From positions 1 to 57,678 of the forward strand of contig DXGO01000068.1 in NCBI GenBank assembly GCA_019113885.1: a stretch of 57,678 nucleotides of DNA, read 5' to 3'. Source of the DNA: Candidatus Alistipes intestinipullorum. GTDB taxonomy: Bacteria; Bacteroidota; Bacteroidia; Bacteroidales; Rikenellaceae. Position numbers and translations under genes: made by a program. This document shows positions 1 to 9,150 of this stretch, in pieces. A model generated the notes under the pieces. It saw only the letters and a program-made list of their open reading frames with translations, did not search any database and was not told the origin of the DNA. Position 1 is the stretch's first letter, and every line of letters starts with the position of its first letter.

Positions 1-357
1 ATGCAGATTCTCTTCGTGCCCTTCCTGACCGACACCCAGAACGGCTATTCGCGCGTCAGGGTCTGCGCCCAGGCCCGGGCCATCGAAAACGAATGTTTCG
101 TGGCCATTGCCGGAAGTGTCGGAAACCTGCCGCGCGTCCACAACATGGACATCCAGTATGCCCAGTCGGGCGTCTTCACCCCGTGCGATTTCGCCTTCCC
201 AACCGACGGGAAACGCGCCGAGGCAACGCCCAACACCGAAATGATCCTCATCTCGGACGTCGACCTCGACCTGCTCAACGAGTTGCACACCTATGGCAGC
301 GTACGCAACCTCCGCGACCGGCGGCACGACCTCTACGAACTGAGGCTGAAAAAATAG
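1..357 (+). CDS. Carbon-nitrogen hydrolase, C-terminal part (cut by window edge)
   Basis: This is the last 118 residues of a nitrilase-superfamily amidohydrolase; the gene continues to the left of the window. The stretch FVPFLTDTQNGYSRVR followed by CAQARAIEN and VAIAGSVGN is the part of the nitrilase fold that follows the catalytic Cys, and ARAIEN is a common family motif. The Cys, Glu and Lys of the active site lie outside the window. In Bacteroidota this C-terminal sequence is usually fused to an N-terminal GNAT acetyltransferase domain, which cannot be checked here. The ATG at base 1 is most likely an internal Met. The protein ends in a basic tail (ELRLKK). A good terminator follows about 100 bases downstream. 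Confidence 0.8.
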   Translation: MQILFVPFLTDTQNGYSRVRVCAQARAIENECFVAIAGSVGNLPRVHNMDIQYAQSGVFTPCDFAFPTDGKRAEATPNTEMILISDVDLDLLNELHTYGSVRNLRDRRHDLYELRLKK

Positions 358-453
358 GCTTTCCGCTTCTCAACCACACCCGCCGCTCCTGCCTGCGACA
401 GGCTACAATCCCAAAAATTCCGAAATCCTCGGAAAGGCGAGGTTTTCAACACG

Positions 454-481
454 GCACCGCAATTCTTGCGGTGCTTTTTTT
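454..481 (+). terminator. Intrinsic terminator after the hydrolase gene
   Basis: A 7-bp perfect stem (GCACCGC at 454-460 with GCGGTGC at 468-474) and a 7-base loop are followed directly by seven T (475-481). It separates the upstream hydrolase gene from the glycosidase operon. Confidence 0.85.
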
Positions 482-536
482 GTCTCCGGAGCGGAGAAAT
501 TGCCCCGACAGCACTCCCGCTTCGAAAAAAATTTCG

Positions 537-544
537 TATCTTTA
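537..544 (+). promoter_or_regulatory. Probable -7 box of the GH2-GH31 operon
   Basis: TATCTTTA matches seven of the eight positions of the Bacteroidota -7 consensus TAnnTTTG. It lies about 60 bases upstream of the chosen start at 607, just after the terminator. No good TTTG -33 box is seen at the usual spacing, so this is a moderate call. Confidence 0.45.
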
Positions 545-606
545 TCCAATACGGGTCCAACCCATAACCTATGAAACTGACCATCCATCATCTAAATCGA
601 AACTTT

Positions 607-3600
607 ATGAAAAAGTTACTGATCCTCTGTATTCTTGCGGGTTCCATCGCCGCGTACGGCCAATCCATTCCGCTCGAAGGATTCGCCTATGCCACGACAG
701 ACGCCCCCGACGGGAAAGAGTGGAATGATCCGCAGCGTCTGGCGCTTAACAAGGAACAGCCCCATGCGTGGTTCTTCGCGTTCCCCGATACGGAGAGCGC
801 CCGCCGCGTCCTGCCCGAGAAGGGGGCCTACTATCGCTCGCTCGACGGCGTATGGAAGTTCCACTGGGTCGGCAATCCCGAGGAGCGTCCCGCGGAGTTC
901 TACAAGCCGGAATTCGACGTCTCCGGGTGGGACGACGTCACGGTTCCCATGCAATGGAACGTCGCCGGTATCCAAAAGGACGGCAGCCTCCGGTACGGCG
1001 TGCCGATCTATGCCAACCAGCCCGTGATCTTCGCCCACCAGGTCGCCGTCGACGACTGGCGCGGCGGCGTCATGCGCACCCCGCCGCAGGATTGGGTGAC
1101 CTTCAAGCACCGCAACGAGGTGGGTTCCTACCGCCGGACATTCTCCGTACCCGAAGGGTGGGACGGACGTGAGGTCTACATCAATTTCGACGGTGTGTCG
1201 TCGTTCTTCTACCTCTGGGTCAACGGTCATTACATAGGTTTCTCGAAGAACTCCCGCAACACCGCCTCGTTCGACATCACCCCCTATCTGAACGACGGCG
1301 GAGAGAACGTCGTGGCCGTGGAGGTCTACCGCAACTCTGACGGCTCGTTCCTCGAGGCGCAGGACATGTTCCGCCTGCCGGGCATCTTCCGTACCGTGTC
1401 GCTCACCTCAACTGCGAAGCTCCAGGTCCGCGACCTGCGCGTGCGCCCCGACCTCGACGACTCCTACACCGACGGTGTGCTCAGCATCGAAGCCGACGTG
1501 CGCAACCTCGGGAAAAAACTTGCCAAAGGATACACGCTCGCCTACTCGCTCTATGCCAACGAGCTCTATTCGGACGAGAACGCCCTCGTGGAGGGTGTGA
1601 CGGCCTCGGCGGAGGTGACGCCTACGGACGCCGGCGCAACAACGCTCGCGGTGGCCGAGATGCGCGTGCCCGACGTGCGCAAGTGGTCGGCCGAGGAGCC
1701 CTGGCGTTACGTGCTCGTCGGAGAGCTGCGCGACCGCAAGGGCCGCGTGGTCGAGACCTTCTCGACCGGCGTAGGGTTCTGCAAGGTCGAGATCCGCGAC
1801 ACCCCCGCCGAGGAGGATGAGTTCGGACTCGCCGGCCGCTATTACTACATTAACGGCCAGACCGTGAAACTCAAAGGCGTGAACCGGCAGGAGATCGACC
1901 CCGCCGTGGGTAACGCCATCACCACGGAGCAGATGGAGCAGGAGATCATGCTCATGAAGCGCGGAAACATCAACCATGTGCGCAACTCCCACTACTCCTG
2001 CGCCCCGCGCTGGTACTACCTCTGCGACAAGTACGGCATCTACCTCGAGGATGAGGCCAACATCGAAAGCCACGAATACTACTACGGCGACGCCTCGCTG
2101 TCGCACGTCGAGGAGTTCGAGGCGGCCCACGTCGCACGCGTCATGGAACTCGCCCATGCTCATGTAAACCATCCCTCGGTGGTGATCTGGTCGCTGGGCA
2201 ACGAGGCCGGCCCGGGCAAGAACTTCGTCACGGCGTACAACGCCCTGCACGCATTCGACCCCTCGCGTCCCGTGCAGTATGAACGCAACAACGACATCGT
2301 CGACATGGGGTCGAACCAGTACCCGTCGATCGCCTGGATGCGCGGCGCCGTGACAGGCAAATACGACATCAAGTACCCCTTCCACGTCTCCGAGTACGCC
2401 CACTCGATGGGCAACGCCGTCGGCAACCTCGTCGACTACTGGGAGGCCATCGAGTCGACCAACTTCTTCTGCGGGGCCGCCATCTGGGACTGGGTCGACC
2501 AGGCGCTCTACAACTACGACCCCGTGACCGGAGACCGCTACTGGGCCTACGGAGGCGACTTCGGAGACAAGCCCAACAGCGGCATGTTCTGCATGAACGG
2601 CATCCTGCTGCCCGACCACTCGCCCAAACCCGCCTTCTACGAAGTGAAGAAGGTCTATCAGAATGTCGGCGTGAAGCCCGTGGACATGGCCCGCGGCGAG
2701 ATCGAGATTTTCAACAAGAACTACTTCACCCCGCTGTCCGGATACCGCATCGTCTGGGAGCTCTACAAGGACGGTGAGAAGATCGAGGAGAGCGACGTGT
2801 TCCGCGCCCCGCGGGCCGTCATCGGGCCCCGCATGCGGATGGTCTACGGCATCCCCTACGACTACGCCGCACTGGACGAGGGGAGCGAGTATTTCGTCAA
2901 GGTGCGCTTCCTGCTCGCCGAGGACAAGCCCTGGGCCAAGGCCGGGTACGTACAGATGGAGGAGCAACTGCCGGTGAAGGCCGCCGGCGTGAAGCCCTCG
3001 ATGAGCAGCCTCACGGCCTCGATGCCCGCCCCGGAGGTGGTGCAGGAAGGCGACCGGACCACTGTACGCGGCGAAGGGTTCGTCGTGACGTTCGACGACC
3101 GGCAGGGAACCATCCATTCGATCGAATACGACGGACGGCAGGTGATCCGCCCGGGCCAGGGCCCGAAACTCGACGCCCTGCGCGCCCCCACGGACAACGA
3201 CAACTGGGCCTACATGCGCTGGTTCGAAAAGGGACTGCACAACCTCCGCCACACGGTCGTGGCCCGCACGCGCGTCGACGGCGGAAAGGGCAACATCGTG
3301 CAGCTGATGTACACGATCGTCTCGCAGGCTCCGAATGCCGCCCGGATCGAGGGCGGGACCTCGGGCCGTTACCGCATCGTCGAACTCACCGACCAACCCT
3401 TCTCGGAGGAGGATTTCCGCTTCGTGACCAATCAGATATGGACCGTCTATCCCGACGGTTCGGTCGAGCTGCGCGCGGAGATCACCTCGAACGACCCGTC
3501 GCTGGTACTCGCCCGACTCGGGTACGCCCTGCAGCTTCCGAAGAAGCTGGAGCGTTACGACTACTACGGCCGCGGCCCGTGGAACAACTACAACGACCGC

Positions 3601-4644
3601 CGCACGGGCGCCTTCATCGAGCACCACGGCAGCACGGTACGCGAACAGTTCGTCAATTTCCCCAAGCCGCAGAGCATGGGCAACCGCGAGGAAGTGCGCT
3701 GGTGCGCGTTGACCGATGCCGCAGGCAACGGCGTGGCCTTCGTGGCCGACAGTACGATATCGGTGTCCGCCCTGCCCTGGTCGGCCGTCGAGATGACCCT
3801 CGCCCCGCACCCCTATCAGCTTCCCGAACCCTCGGCCACGCACCTGCACCTCGACCTTGCGGTAACGGGCCTCGGAGGCAACAGCTGCGGCCAGGGCGGA
3901 CCGCTGGAGCCCGACCGCGTGAAGGCCTCGAACCATGCCATGGGATTCCTGATCCGACCGGTACGCCGGGCGGACTTCACAACGGCCGCCAACGCCGCCC
4001 TCTCGGGCGAGGTGCCCGTCTCGATCTCGCGCGCGCAGAACGGCATGGTGTCCGTCTCGACACGCAGGGCCGGCGCCGCCATCGTCTGCACGATCAACGG
4101 CGACACGAAGCACGCCTTCACCTACACGGAGCCGTTCATGCTGCGCGAAGGCGGCACCGTGACGGCCCGTTACGCGGACAATCCGGCCGTGGAGACCTCG
4201 GCAACCTTCCCGCGCATCGAGCGAATCCCGATGACGGTGGTCTACGCCTCGAGCCAGGAGACCGGAATCGGCGACGCCGCGAACCTCGTCGACGGAGACC
4301 CCGCAACCACATGGCACACGATGTATTCGGTGACCGTGGCCAAGTATCCCCACTGGGTCGATTTCGACGCCGGAGAGCCGAAACTGATCCGCGGATTCCG
4401 CTACCTGCCCCGCCAGGACGGAGGCTCGAACGGAATCGTCCGTGAATACTCGATCCAGGTAAGCTCCGACGGAAAAACCTGGGGCGAGCCCGTGGCCAAG
4501 GGCACATTCGAACGCGGCCGCGCCGAGCAGCGCATCGAGCTGCCCAAGCCCGTCGAGGCCCGCTACGTACGCTTCACCGCCCTGAGCTCGCAAAACGGAG
4601 CCGACTTCGCCGGAGGCGCCGAATTCTCGGTTATCGCAGACTGA
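607..4644 (+). CDS. Secreted GH2 beta-galactosidase with C-terminal CBM32/discoidin domain
   Basis: A LacZ-like beta-galactosidase of 1345 residues. The start at 607 is preferred over the ATG at 571 because it gives a clean signal peptide (MKKLLILCILAGSIAAYGQ). Domain order: GH2 sugar-binding jelly roll (about 70-220), Ig-like domain, TIM barrel, and the LacZ C-terminal 'small chain' region (about 820-1110). The catalytic acid/base is Glu533 in WSLGNEAG and the nucleophile is Glu596 in SEYAHSMGN, both matching E. coli LacZ. After about residue 1215 comes an F5/8 type C (CBM32) domain with TWHTMYS and FRYLPRQDG, which resembles the CBM32 in the next gene. That gene starts 39 bases downstream, so the two are probably one operon. 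The signal peptide and CBM32 place the enzyme in the periplasm or at the surface, acting on terminal beta-galactose of complex glycans. The exact linkage cannot be read from sequence. Confidence 0.9.
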   Translation: MKKLLILCILAGSIAAYGQSIPLEGFAYATTDAPDGKEWNDPQRLALNKEQPHAWFFAFPDTESARRVLPEKGAYYRSLDGVWKFHWVGNPEERPAEFYKPEFDVSGWDDVTVPMQWNVAGIQKDGSLRYGVPIYANQPVIFAHQVAVDDWRGGVMRTPPQDWVTFKHRNEVGSYRRTFSVPEGWDGREVYINFDGVSSFFYLWVNGHYIGFSKNSRNTASFDITPYLNDGGENVVAVEVYRNSDGSFLEAQDMFRLPGIFRTVSLTSTAKLQVRDLRVRPDLDDSYTDGVLSIEADVRNLGKKLAKGYTLAYSLYANELYSDENALVEGVTASAEVTPTDAGATTLAVAEMRVPDVRKWSAEEPWRYVLVGELRDRKGRVVETFSTGVGFCKVEIRDTPAEEDEFGLAGRYYYINGQTVKLKGVNRQEIDPAVGNAITTEQMEQEIMLMKRGNINHVRNSHYSCAPRWYYLCDKYGIYLEDEANIESHEYYYGDASLSHVEEFEAAHVARVMELAHAHVNHPSVVIWSLGNEAGPGKNFVTAYNALHAFDPSRPVQYERNNDIVDMGSNQYPSIAWMRGAVTGKYDIKYPFHVSEYAHSMGNAVGNLVDYWEAIESTNFFCGAAIWDWVDQALYNYDPVTGDRYWAYGGDFGDKPNSGMFCMNGILLPDHSPKPAFYEVKKVYQNVGVKPVDMARGEIEIFNKNYFTPLSGYRIVWELYKDGEKIEESDVFRAPRAVIGPRMRMVYGIPYDYAALDEGSEYFVKVRFLLAEDKPWAKAGYVQMEEQLPVKAAGVKPSMSSLTASMPAPEVVQEGDRTTVRGEGFVVTFDDRQGTIHSIEYDGRQVIRPGQGPKLDALRAPTDNDNWAYMRWFEKGLHNLRHTVVARTRVDGGKGNIVQLMYTIVSQAPNAARIEGGTSGRYRIVELTDQPFSEEDFRFVTNQIWTVYPDGSVELRAEITSNDPSLVLARLGYALQLPKKLERYDYYGRGPWNNYNDRRTGAFIEHHGSTVREQFVNFPKPQSMGNREEVRWCALTDAAGNGVAFVADSTISVSALPWSAVEMTLAPHPYQLPEPSATHLHLDLAVTGLGGNSCGQGGPLEPDRVKASNHAMGFLIRPVRRADFTTAANAALSGEVPVSISRAQNGMVSVSTRRAGAAIVCTINGDTKHAFTYTEPFMLREGGTVTARYADNPAVETSATFPRIERIPMTVVYASSQETGIGDAANLVDGDPATTWHTMYSVTVAKYPHWVDFDAGEPKLIRGFRYLPRQDGGSNGIVREYSIQVSSDGKTWGEPVAKGTFERGRAEQRIELPKPVEARYVRFTALSSQNGADFAGGAEFSVIAD

Positions 4645-4683
4645 CGAGGCGCACACCAACACTATATTTACAGCAACACAGCC

Positions 4684-7600
4684 ATGAAACTGAACAAGCA
4701 TTTCATCACGCTGCTGGCGGCGCTGGCGGGAATACTGCCCGCAGGCGCGACAGTACATAAGGACGGATTTGGCCCGGATACGGAGAGGCTCGCCGCAGCA
4801 TCCGAACCCACGGCATCGGAGGTCATCGTCGGTGTCCGGAAACTCAATCCCGCGGTTGTCGAGGTGCTCCGCGCCGACGGACTCCGCATGACCGTCGACT
4901 TCTACGGACCGAACATCTTCCGGGCCTTCCTCGATCCCGAAGGGGGCATCCTCCGCGACCCCGCTGCCGAACCCGAGGCACAGATTCTCGTCGACAACCC
5001 ACGCCGGGACGTCGGGACGGTAACCGCCGACGAAACCCGCGACGCCGTTACGATCGCTACCGAGGCCGTGCGCGTCGAGATCGACAAGCGTTCGGGATGC
5101 CTCCGCGTCACCGACCTGCGGCGCGGCGAAGTGGTGGCCGAAACGCTCTCTGACCCCGTCTTCGGCGACGACGAAACCACCCTCGTGCTGAAAGAGAGGC
5201 CCGACGAGTATTTCTACGGCGGTGGCGTGCAGAACGGGCGGTTCTCGCACAAGGGCCGCGCCATCCGCATCGTCAACACCAACATGTGGACCGACGGCGG
5301 CGTCGCGTCGCCCACCCCCTACTACTGGTCCACGGCCGGGTACGGCGTGATGTGGTACACCTTTGCGCCGGGCCGCTACGACTTCGGGGCCGCCGATCCC
5401 GGGAAAGTCGCGCTGACGCACGATACCCCCTACCTCGACCTCTTCGTGATGGTCGACCCCTCGCCCGTAGCACTGCTCAACGACTTTTACCAGCTGACCG
5501 GGCATCCCGTGCTGATCCCCAAGTTCGGATTCTACGAGGGGCACCTGAACGCCTACAACCGCGACTACTGGAAGGAGGATGAAAACGGCATCCTCTTCGA
5601 GGACGGCAAACGCTACAAGGAGAGCCAGCAGGACAACGGCGGAATCCGCGAATCGCTCAACGGCGAAAAGGAGAACTACCAGTTCTCGGCACGCGCCGTG
5701 ATCGACCGCTATGCGGCCCACGACATGCCCCTCGGATGGATTCTCCCCAACGACGGGTACGGCGCCGGATACGGCCAGACCGGAACACTCGACGGAAACA
5801 TCGAAAATCTCCGACAACTGGGCGAGTATGCCCGCGGGCGCGGCGTGGAGATCGGGCTCTGGACCCAGTCGGACCTCCATCCGAAGGAGGGGGTCGACGC
5901 CCTGTTGCAGCGCGACATCGTCCGCGAGGTGCGCGACGCCGGAGTGCGCGTGCTGAAGACCGACGTGGCGTGGGTCGGCGCAGGGTATTCGTTCGGCCTG
6001 AACGGCGTGGCCGACGTCGGACACATCATGCCCTACTACGGCAACGACGCCCGGCCGTTCATCATCTCGCTCGACGGCTGGGCCGGAACGCAACGATACG
6101 CTACCGTCTGGACGGGTGACCAGACCGGCGGAGACTGGGAGTACATCCGCTTCCACATCCCCACCTACATCGGCTCGGGGCTCTCCGGACAGCCCAACAT
6201 CACCTCGGACATGGACGGAATCTTCGGCGGCCGCAACATCCCGGTCAACGTCCGCGACTTCCAGTGGAAAACCTTTACCCCCATGCAGCTCAACATGGAC
6301 GGCTGGGGCGCCAACCCGAAGTATCCCCACATCCTCGGAGAACCCGCCGCGTCGATCAACCGCTGGTACCTGAAGCTCAAGGCCGAATTCATGCCCTACG
6401 CCTACACCATCGCCCGCGAAGCCGTCGACGGGAAGCCCATGATCCGCGCCATGCTGCTCGACGACCCCAACCCCTACACGCTGGGAACCGCAACCCGTTA
6501 TCAGTATCTCTACGGCCCCTATGTGCTGGTGGCCCCGATCTACCGCGCTACGGCCGCCGACGACAAGGGCAACGACCGCCGCGACGGCATCTACCTCCCC
6601 GAAGGGAACTGGGTGGATTTCTTCACGGGAGCCCTCTACGAAGGCGGGCGCATCATCAACAACTTCGACGCCCCGCTGTGGAAACTCCCCGTGTTCATTC
6701 GACAGGGTGCCATCCTGCCCCTGAACGAACCGCACAACAACGTCGCGCAAATCGACCCCCGCAAGCGCATCTACGAATTCTACCCCGCGGGGCGCACCGA
6801 ATTCACGGAGTATGACGACGACGGGGTGACGGAGGCCTACCGCCGCGGCGAGTGCGCCGCGACGCACATCGTCTCGGAACTGCACGACGGCGCGCTGACC
6901 CTCGATATCGAACCGACCGAGGGGGAATATGCCGGCATGGTGCGAGAGAAGAGCACCGAGCTGCGCGTGAACGCCACGCAGCGTCCCGCAAAGATAACGG
7001 CAAGCATCGGAGGCCGCAAGGTGAAGCTTGCGGAGGTTGCATCGGCCGAGGAGTTCGACGACGCCGAAAACGTATGGTTCTACGACGCGGCCCCCGAGAT
7101 GAACCGGTTCGCTACCGAGGGCAGCGAGATGGCCCGGCTCAGCGTGGTGAAGAACCCCGTGGTGCGCATCCGTCTGGCCACCACCGACGTGACACGCAAC
7201 GGCGTGAAGGTGGAGATGAAGGGGTATGCGTATGCCCCGGCCGAGCGGCTGCTTGTCTCGAAGGGCCCGCTGGAGGCGCCCGCGGCAGTGGTGACCGAAG
7301 AGAATACCGGCGCTTATGAGCTTACCCCGACGTGGCAGGCTGTCGAGAACGCCGACTGTTACGAAATCGAATTCGGCGGCATGCGCTACGCCACGATCCG
7401 CGACACGCAGCTCAGGTTCGAGGACCTGCGGCCCGAAACCGATTATGCGTTCCGCATCCGCGCCGTGAACGGTTCGGGAGCGTCGGCATGGAGCGACTTC
7501 GCGGCCCGCACGAAGTCCGACCCACTGGAGTTCGCCATCCGCGGCCTGCGCGGCGTGACCTCGTGTCCGAACCAGGGCGGACAGGGCATCGACCGACTCT

Positions 7601-8541
7601 TCAACTTCGACGAGGGTGACACATGGCACACCCGCTGGAGCGCCAAGGCCACACCGTTCGATCTGGTGATCGACCTGCGCAGCATCAACGTCCTCGACCG
7701 CTTCGAGTACCTGCCCCGTCAGGATGCCGGGAACGGCACGCTCGGGCGCGGACGCGTCTACACCAGCATGGACCGCTCGAACTGGGCCGAGGCCGGTGAG
7801 TTCGACTGGAAGGGCGGCGACGTCAAGGTCTTCACGTTCGAAGGGAACCCCACGGCCCGCTACATCCGCATCAAGGTCGACGAAGCCGTCGGCGGCTACG
7901 GGTCGGGACGCGAGCTCTACGTCTTCCGCGTCGCCGGGTCGGAGAGCTACCTGCCTGGCGACATCAACCAGGATCAGCGCATCGACGAGAACGACCTGAC
8001 CTCCTACATGAACTACACCGGGCTGCGCCAGGGCGACGGTGACTTCGAAGGATACATCAGCAAGGGCGACCTGAACGCCAACGGGCTGATCGACGCCTAC
8101 GACATCTCGGCCGTGGCAACGCGCGTGGGCGGCGGCGCCGACCAGCGCCCGGGCAAGCCGTTGGCCGGCGAGATCGTGATCTCCACCCCAAAGAGCTCCT
8201 ACAAAGCCGGCGAAGAGATCGAGATCATCGTCGAAGGCCGTGGTTTGCAGGCGGTCAACGCCCTGAGTTTCGCGCTGCCCTACGAGGCTCAGCAACTCGA
8301 GTTCCTCGGCGTCGAGGCCCCGGCCCTGGAACAGATGCGCAACTTCACCAACGACCGGCTCCACACCAGCGGCCAGAAGGCCCTCTACCCCACGTTCGTC
8401 AACATCGGTGACCGGGAGGAGATCGAGGGCGACGTGCGCCTGATGGTTATCCGATTCCGCGCTCGCACCGACTACCGCTTCGACCTGAAACCCGTCGACG
8501 GGTTGCTCGTCAACAAGTGCATGGACCAGAAGCCATTCTGA
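4684..8541 (+). CDS. Secreted multidomain GH31 glycosidase (FN3, CBM32, dockerin-like, cohesin-like)
   Basis: A 1285-residue exported GH31 alpha-glycosidase with signal peptide MKLNKHFITLLAALAGILPAGA. The GH31 N-terminal beta-sandwich is followed by the TIM barrel. The nucleophile is Asp427 in LKTDVAWVG and the acid/base is Asp479 in WTGDQTGGDW. A DUF5110-like sheet follows, then FN3 (about 863-945) and F5/8C/CBM32 (about 955-1085; TWHTRWS, FEYLPRQDA). A dockerin-like pair of calcium loops (GDINQDQRIDENDL and GDLNANGLIDAYD) lies at about 1092-1155. The last 120 residues look like a cohesin beta-sandwich (ALSFALPYE, GDVRLMVIRF). The active-site motif differs from classical alpha-glucosidases. 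The architecture recalls GH31 alpha-N-acetylgalactosaminidases of mucin-degrading Firmicutes, but this specificity is inference. It follows the GH2 gene closely, consistent with stepwise degradation of one glycan. Confidence 0.87.
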   Translation: MKLNKHFITLLAALAGILPAGATVHKDGFGPDTERLAAASEPTASEVIVGVRKLNPAVVEVLRADGLRMTVDFYGPNIFRAFLDPEGGILRDPAAEPEAQILVDNPRRDVGTVTADETRDAVTIATEAVRVEIDKRSGCLRVTDLRRGEVVAETLSDPVFGDDETTLVLKERPDEYFYGGGVQNGRFSHKGRAIRIVNTNMWTDGGVASPTPYYWSTAGYGVMWYTFAPGRYDFGAADPGKVALTHDTPYLDLFVMVDPSPVALLNDFYQLTGHPVLIPKFGFYEGHLNAYNRDYWKEDENGILFEDGKRYKESQQDNGGIRESLNGEKENYQFSARAVIDRYAAHDMPLGWILPNDGYGAGYGQTGTLDGNIENLRQLGEYARGRGVEIGLWTQSDLHPKEGVDALLQRDIVREVRDAGVRVLKTDVAWVGAGYSFGLNGVADVGHIMPYYGNDARPFIISLDGWAGTQRYATVWTGDQTGGDWEYIRFHIPTYIGSGLSGQPNITSDMDGIFGGRNIPVNVRDFQWKTFTPMQLNMDGWGANPKYPHILGEPAASINRWYLKLKAEFMPYAYTIAREAVDGKPMIRAMLLDDPNPYTLGTATRYQYLYGPYVLVAPIYRATAADDKGNDRRDGIYLPEGNWVDFFTGALYEGGRIINNFDAPLWKLPVFIRQGAILPLNEPHNNVAQIDPRKRIYEFYPAGRTEFTEYDDDGVTEAYRRGECAATHIVSELHDGALTLDIEPTEGEYAGMVREKSTELRVNATQRPAKITASIGGRKVKLAEVASAEEFDDAENVWFYDAAPEMNRFATEGSEMARLSVVKNPVVRIRLATTDVTRNGVKVEMKGYAYAPAERLLVSKGPLEAPAAVVTEENTGAYELTPTWQAVENADCYEIEFGGMRYATIRDTQLRFEDLRPETDYAFRIRAVNGSGASAWSDFAARTKSDPLEFAIRGLRGVTSCPNQGGQGIDRLFNFDEGDTWHTRWSAKATPFDLVIDLRSINVLDRFEYLPRQDAGNGTLGRGRVYTSMDRSNWAEAGEFDWKGGDVKVFTFEGNPTARYIRIKVDEAVGGYGSGRELYVFRVAGSESYLPGDINQDQRIDENDLTSYMNYTGLRQGDGDFEGYISKGDLNANGLIDAYDISAVATRVGGGADQRPGKPLAGEIVISTPKSSYKAGEEIEIIVEGRGLQAVNALSFALPYEAQQLEFLGVEAPALEQMRNFTNDRLHTSGQKALYPTFVNIGDREEIEGDVRLMVIRFRARTDYRFDLKPVDGLLVNKCMDQKPF

Positions 8542-8563
8542 AAACACCGTGCACGCATCAGGC

Positions 8564-8590
8564 GCGGGGGCCCTCGGCGAGGGTCCCCGC
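8564..8590 (+). terminator. GC-rich hairpin after the GH2-GH31 operon
   Basis: An 11-bp stem with one G-U pair (8564-8574 with 8580-8590) lies 22 bases past the GH31 stop. No T run follows, so it may work with Rho or only stabilise the 3' end. Confidence 0.5.
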
Positions 8591-8657
8591 GTCCATTTGA
8601 AATGCTGAATCCGAAAGAATCAGGACGGCAGACGGAGCGCCTTTTGACAAAAAAAGT

Positions 8658-8665
8658 TACCTTTG
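8658..8665 (+). promoter_or_regulatory. -7 box of crcB
   Basis: TACCTTTG is an exact TAnnTTTG box 21 bases before the crcB ATG. A TTTTGACA element lies just upstream (8642-8649), although closer than the usual -33 spacing. No fluoride riboswitch fold was recognised in the short leader. Confidence 0.65.
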
Positions 8666-8686
8666 CATCGAATAAAACTCGTTGTC

Positions 8687-9064
8687 ATGCTGAAAACGAT
8701 CCTTTTCATCGGTGCCGGAAGCTTCATTGGCGGAGTGGCCCGTTACCTGCTCTCCCGCGCCGTACAGAGCGGCGTTACCTCGGGATTTCCCTGGGGAACG
8801 ATGGTCGTCAATGTCGCAGGGTGCCTGCTCATCGGCATCCTCTACGGGCTTTTCGAGCGTAACCATGTAGGCAGCGAAGCCCTGCGCATGTTTCTCACCG
8901 TGGGATTCTGCGACGGATTCACCACCTTCTCGACTTTCGTGCACGAAAACTATGCCCTGCTCGGAAGCGGGCACTTCACCCACGCCATTCTCTACCCCGT
9001 GATCAGTTTCGGCGTCGGACTCCTCGCTGCATGGATCGGGCACCTCATCGTACGCGCCGCGTAA
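8687..9064 (+). CDS. crcB: CrcB/Fluc fluoride channel
   Basis: A 125-residue membrane protein of normal length for CrcB/Fluc, which works as a dual-topology dimer that exports fluoride. The start at 8687 (MLKTILFIGAGSFIGG) is preferred over the ATG at 8663 because it fits the promoter and family length. Recognisable motifs are GGVARYLLS in the first helix, GTMVVNVAGCLLIG in the second and GFCDGFTTFSTF in the third. The last has Asp where most homologues have a second Gly (GFCGG). Four membrane helices are visible. It has its own promoter, is followed by a strong bidirectional terminator, and appears monocistronic. Confidence 0.93.
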   Translation: MLKTILFIGAGSFIGGVARYLLSRAVQSGVTSGFPWGTMVVNVAGCLLIGILYGLFERNHVGSEALRMFLTVGFCDGFTTFSTFVHENYALLGSGHFTHAILYPVISFGVGLLAAWIGHLIVRAA

Positions 9065-9085
9065 GGCCATCCCGCTGCCTAACAG

Positions 9086-9124
9086 AAAAAGGGGCTCCCG
9101 GAAAATTCCGGGAGCCCCCTTTTT
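9086..9124. terminator. Bidirectional terminator between crcB and the S1/P1 nuclease gene
   Basis: A 13-bp perfect stem (9091-9103 with 9106-9118) and a two-base loop are flanked by five A on the left (9086-9090) and five T on the right (9120-9124). It can therefore stop transcription from both converging units. Confidence 0.92.
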
Positions 9125-9150
9125 CTCTGGGAGGGATAATGCCCCTCCGA

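Noticed and set aside
1408..8547. A 2379-codon open frame on the minus strand across the GH2 and GH31 genes
   Set aside because: It is antisense to two clear glycosidase genes. Its composition (Val/Gly/Asp/Arg/His-rich, no domains) is what the complement of high-GC codons gives. A long antisense frame is expected where third positions are mostly G or C.
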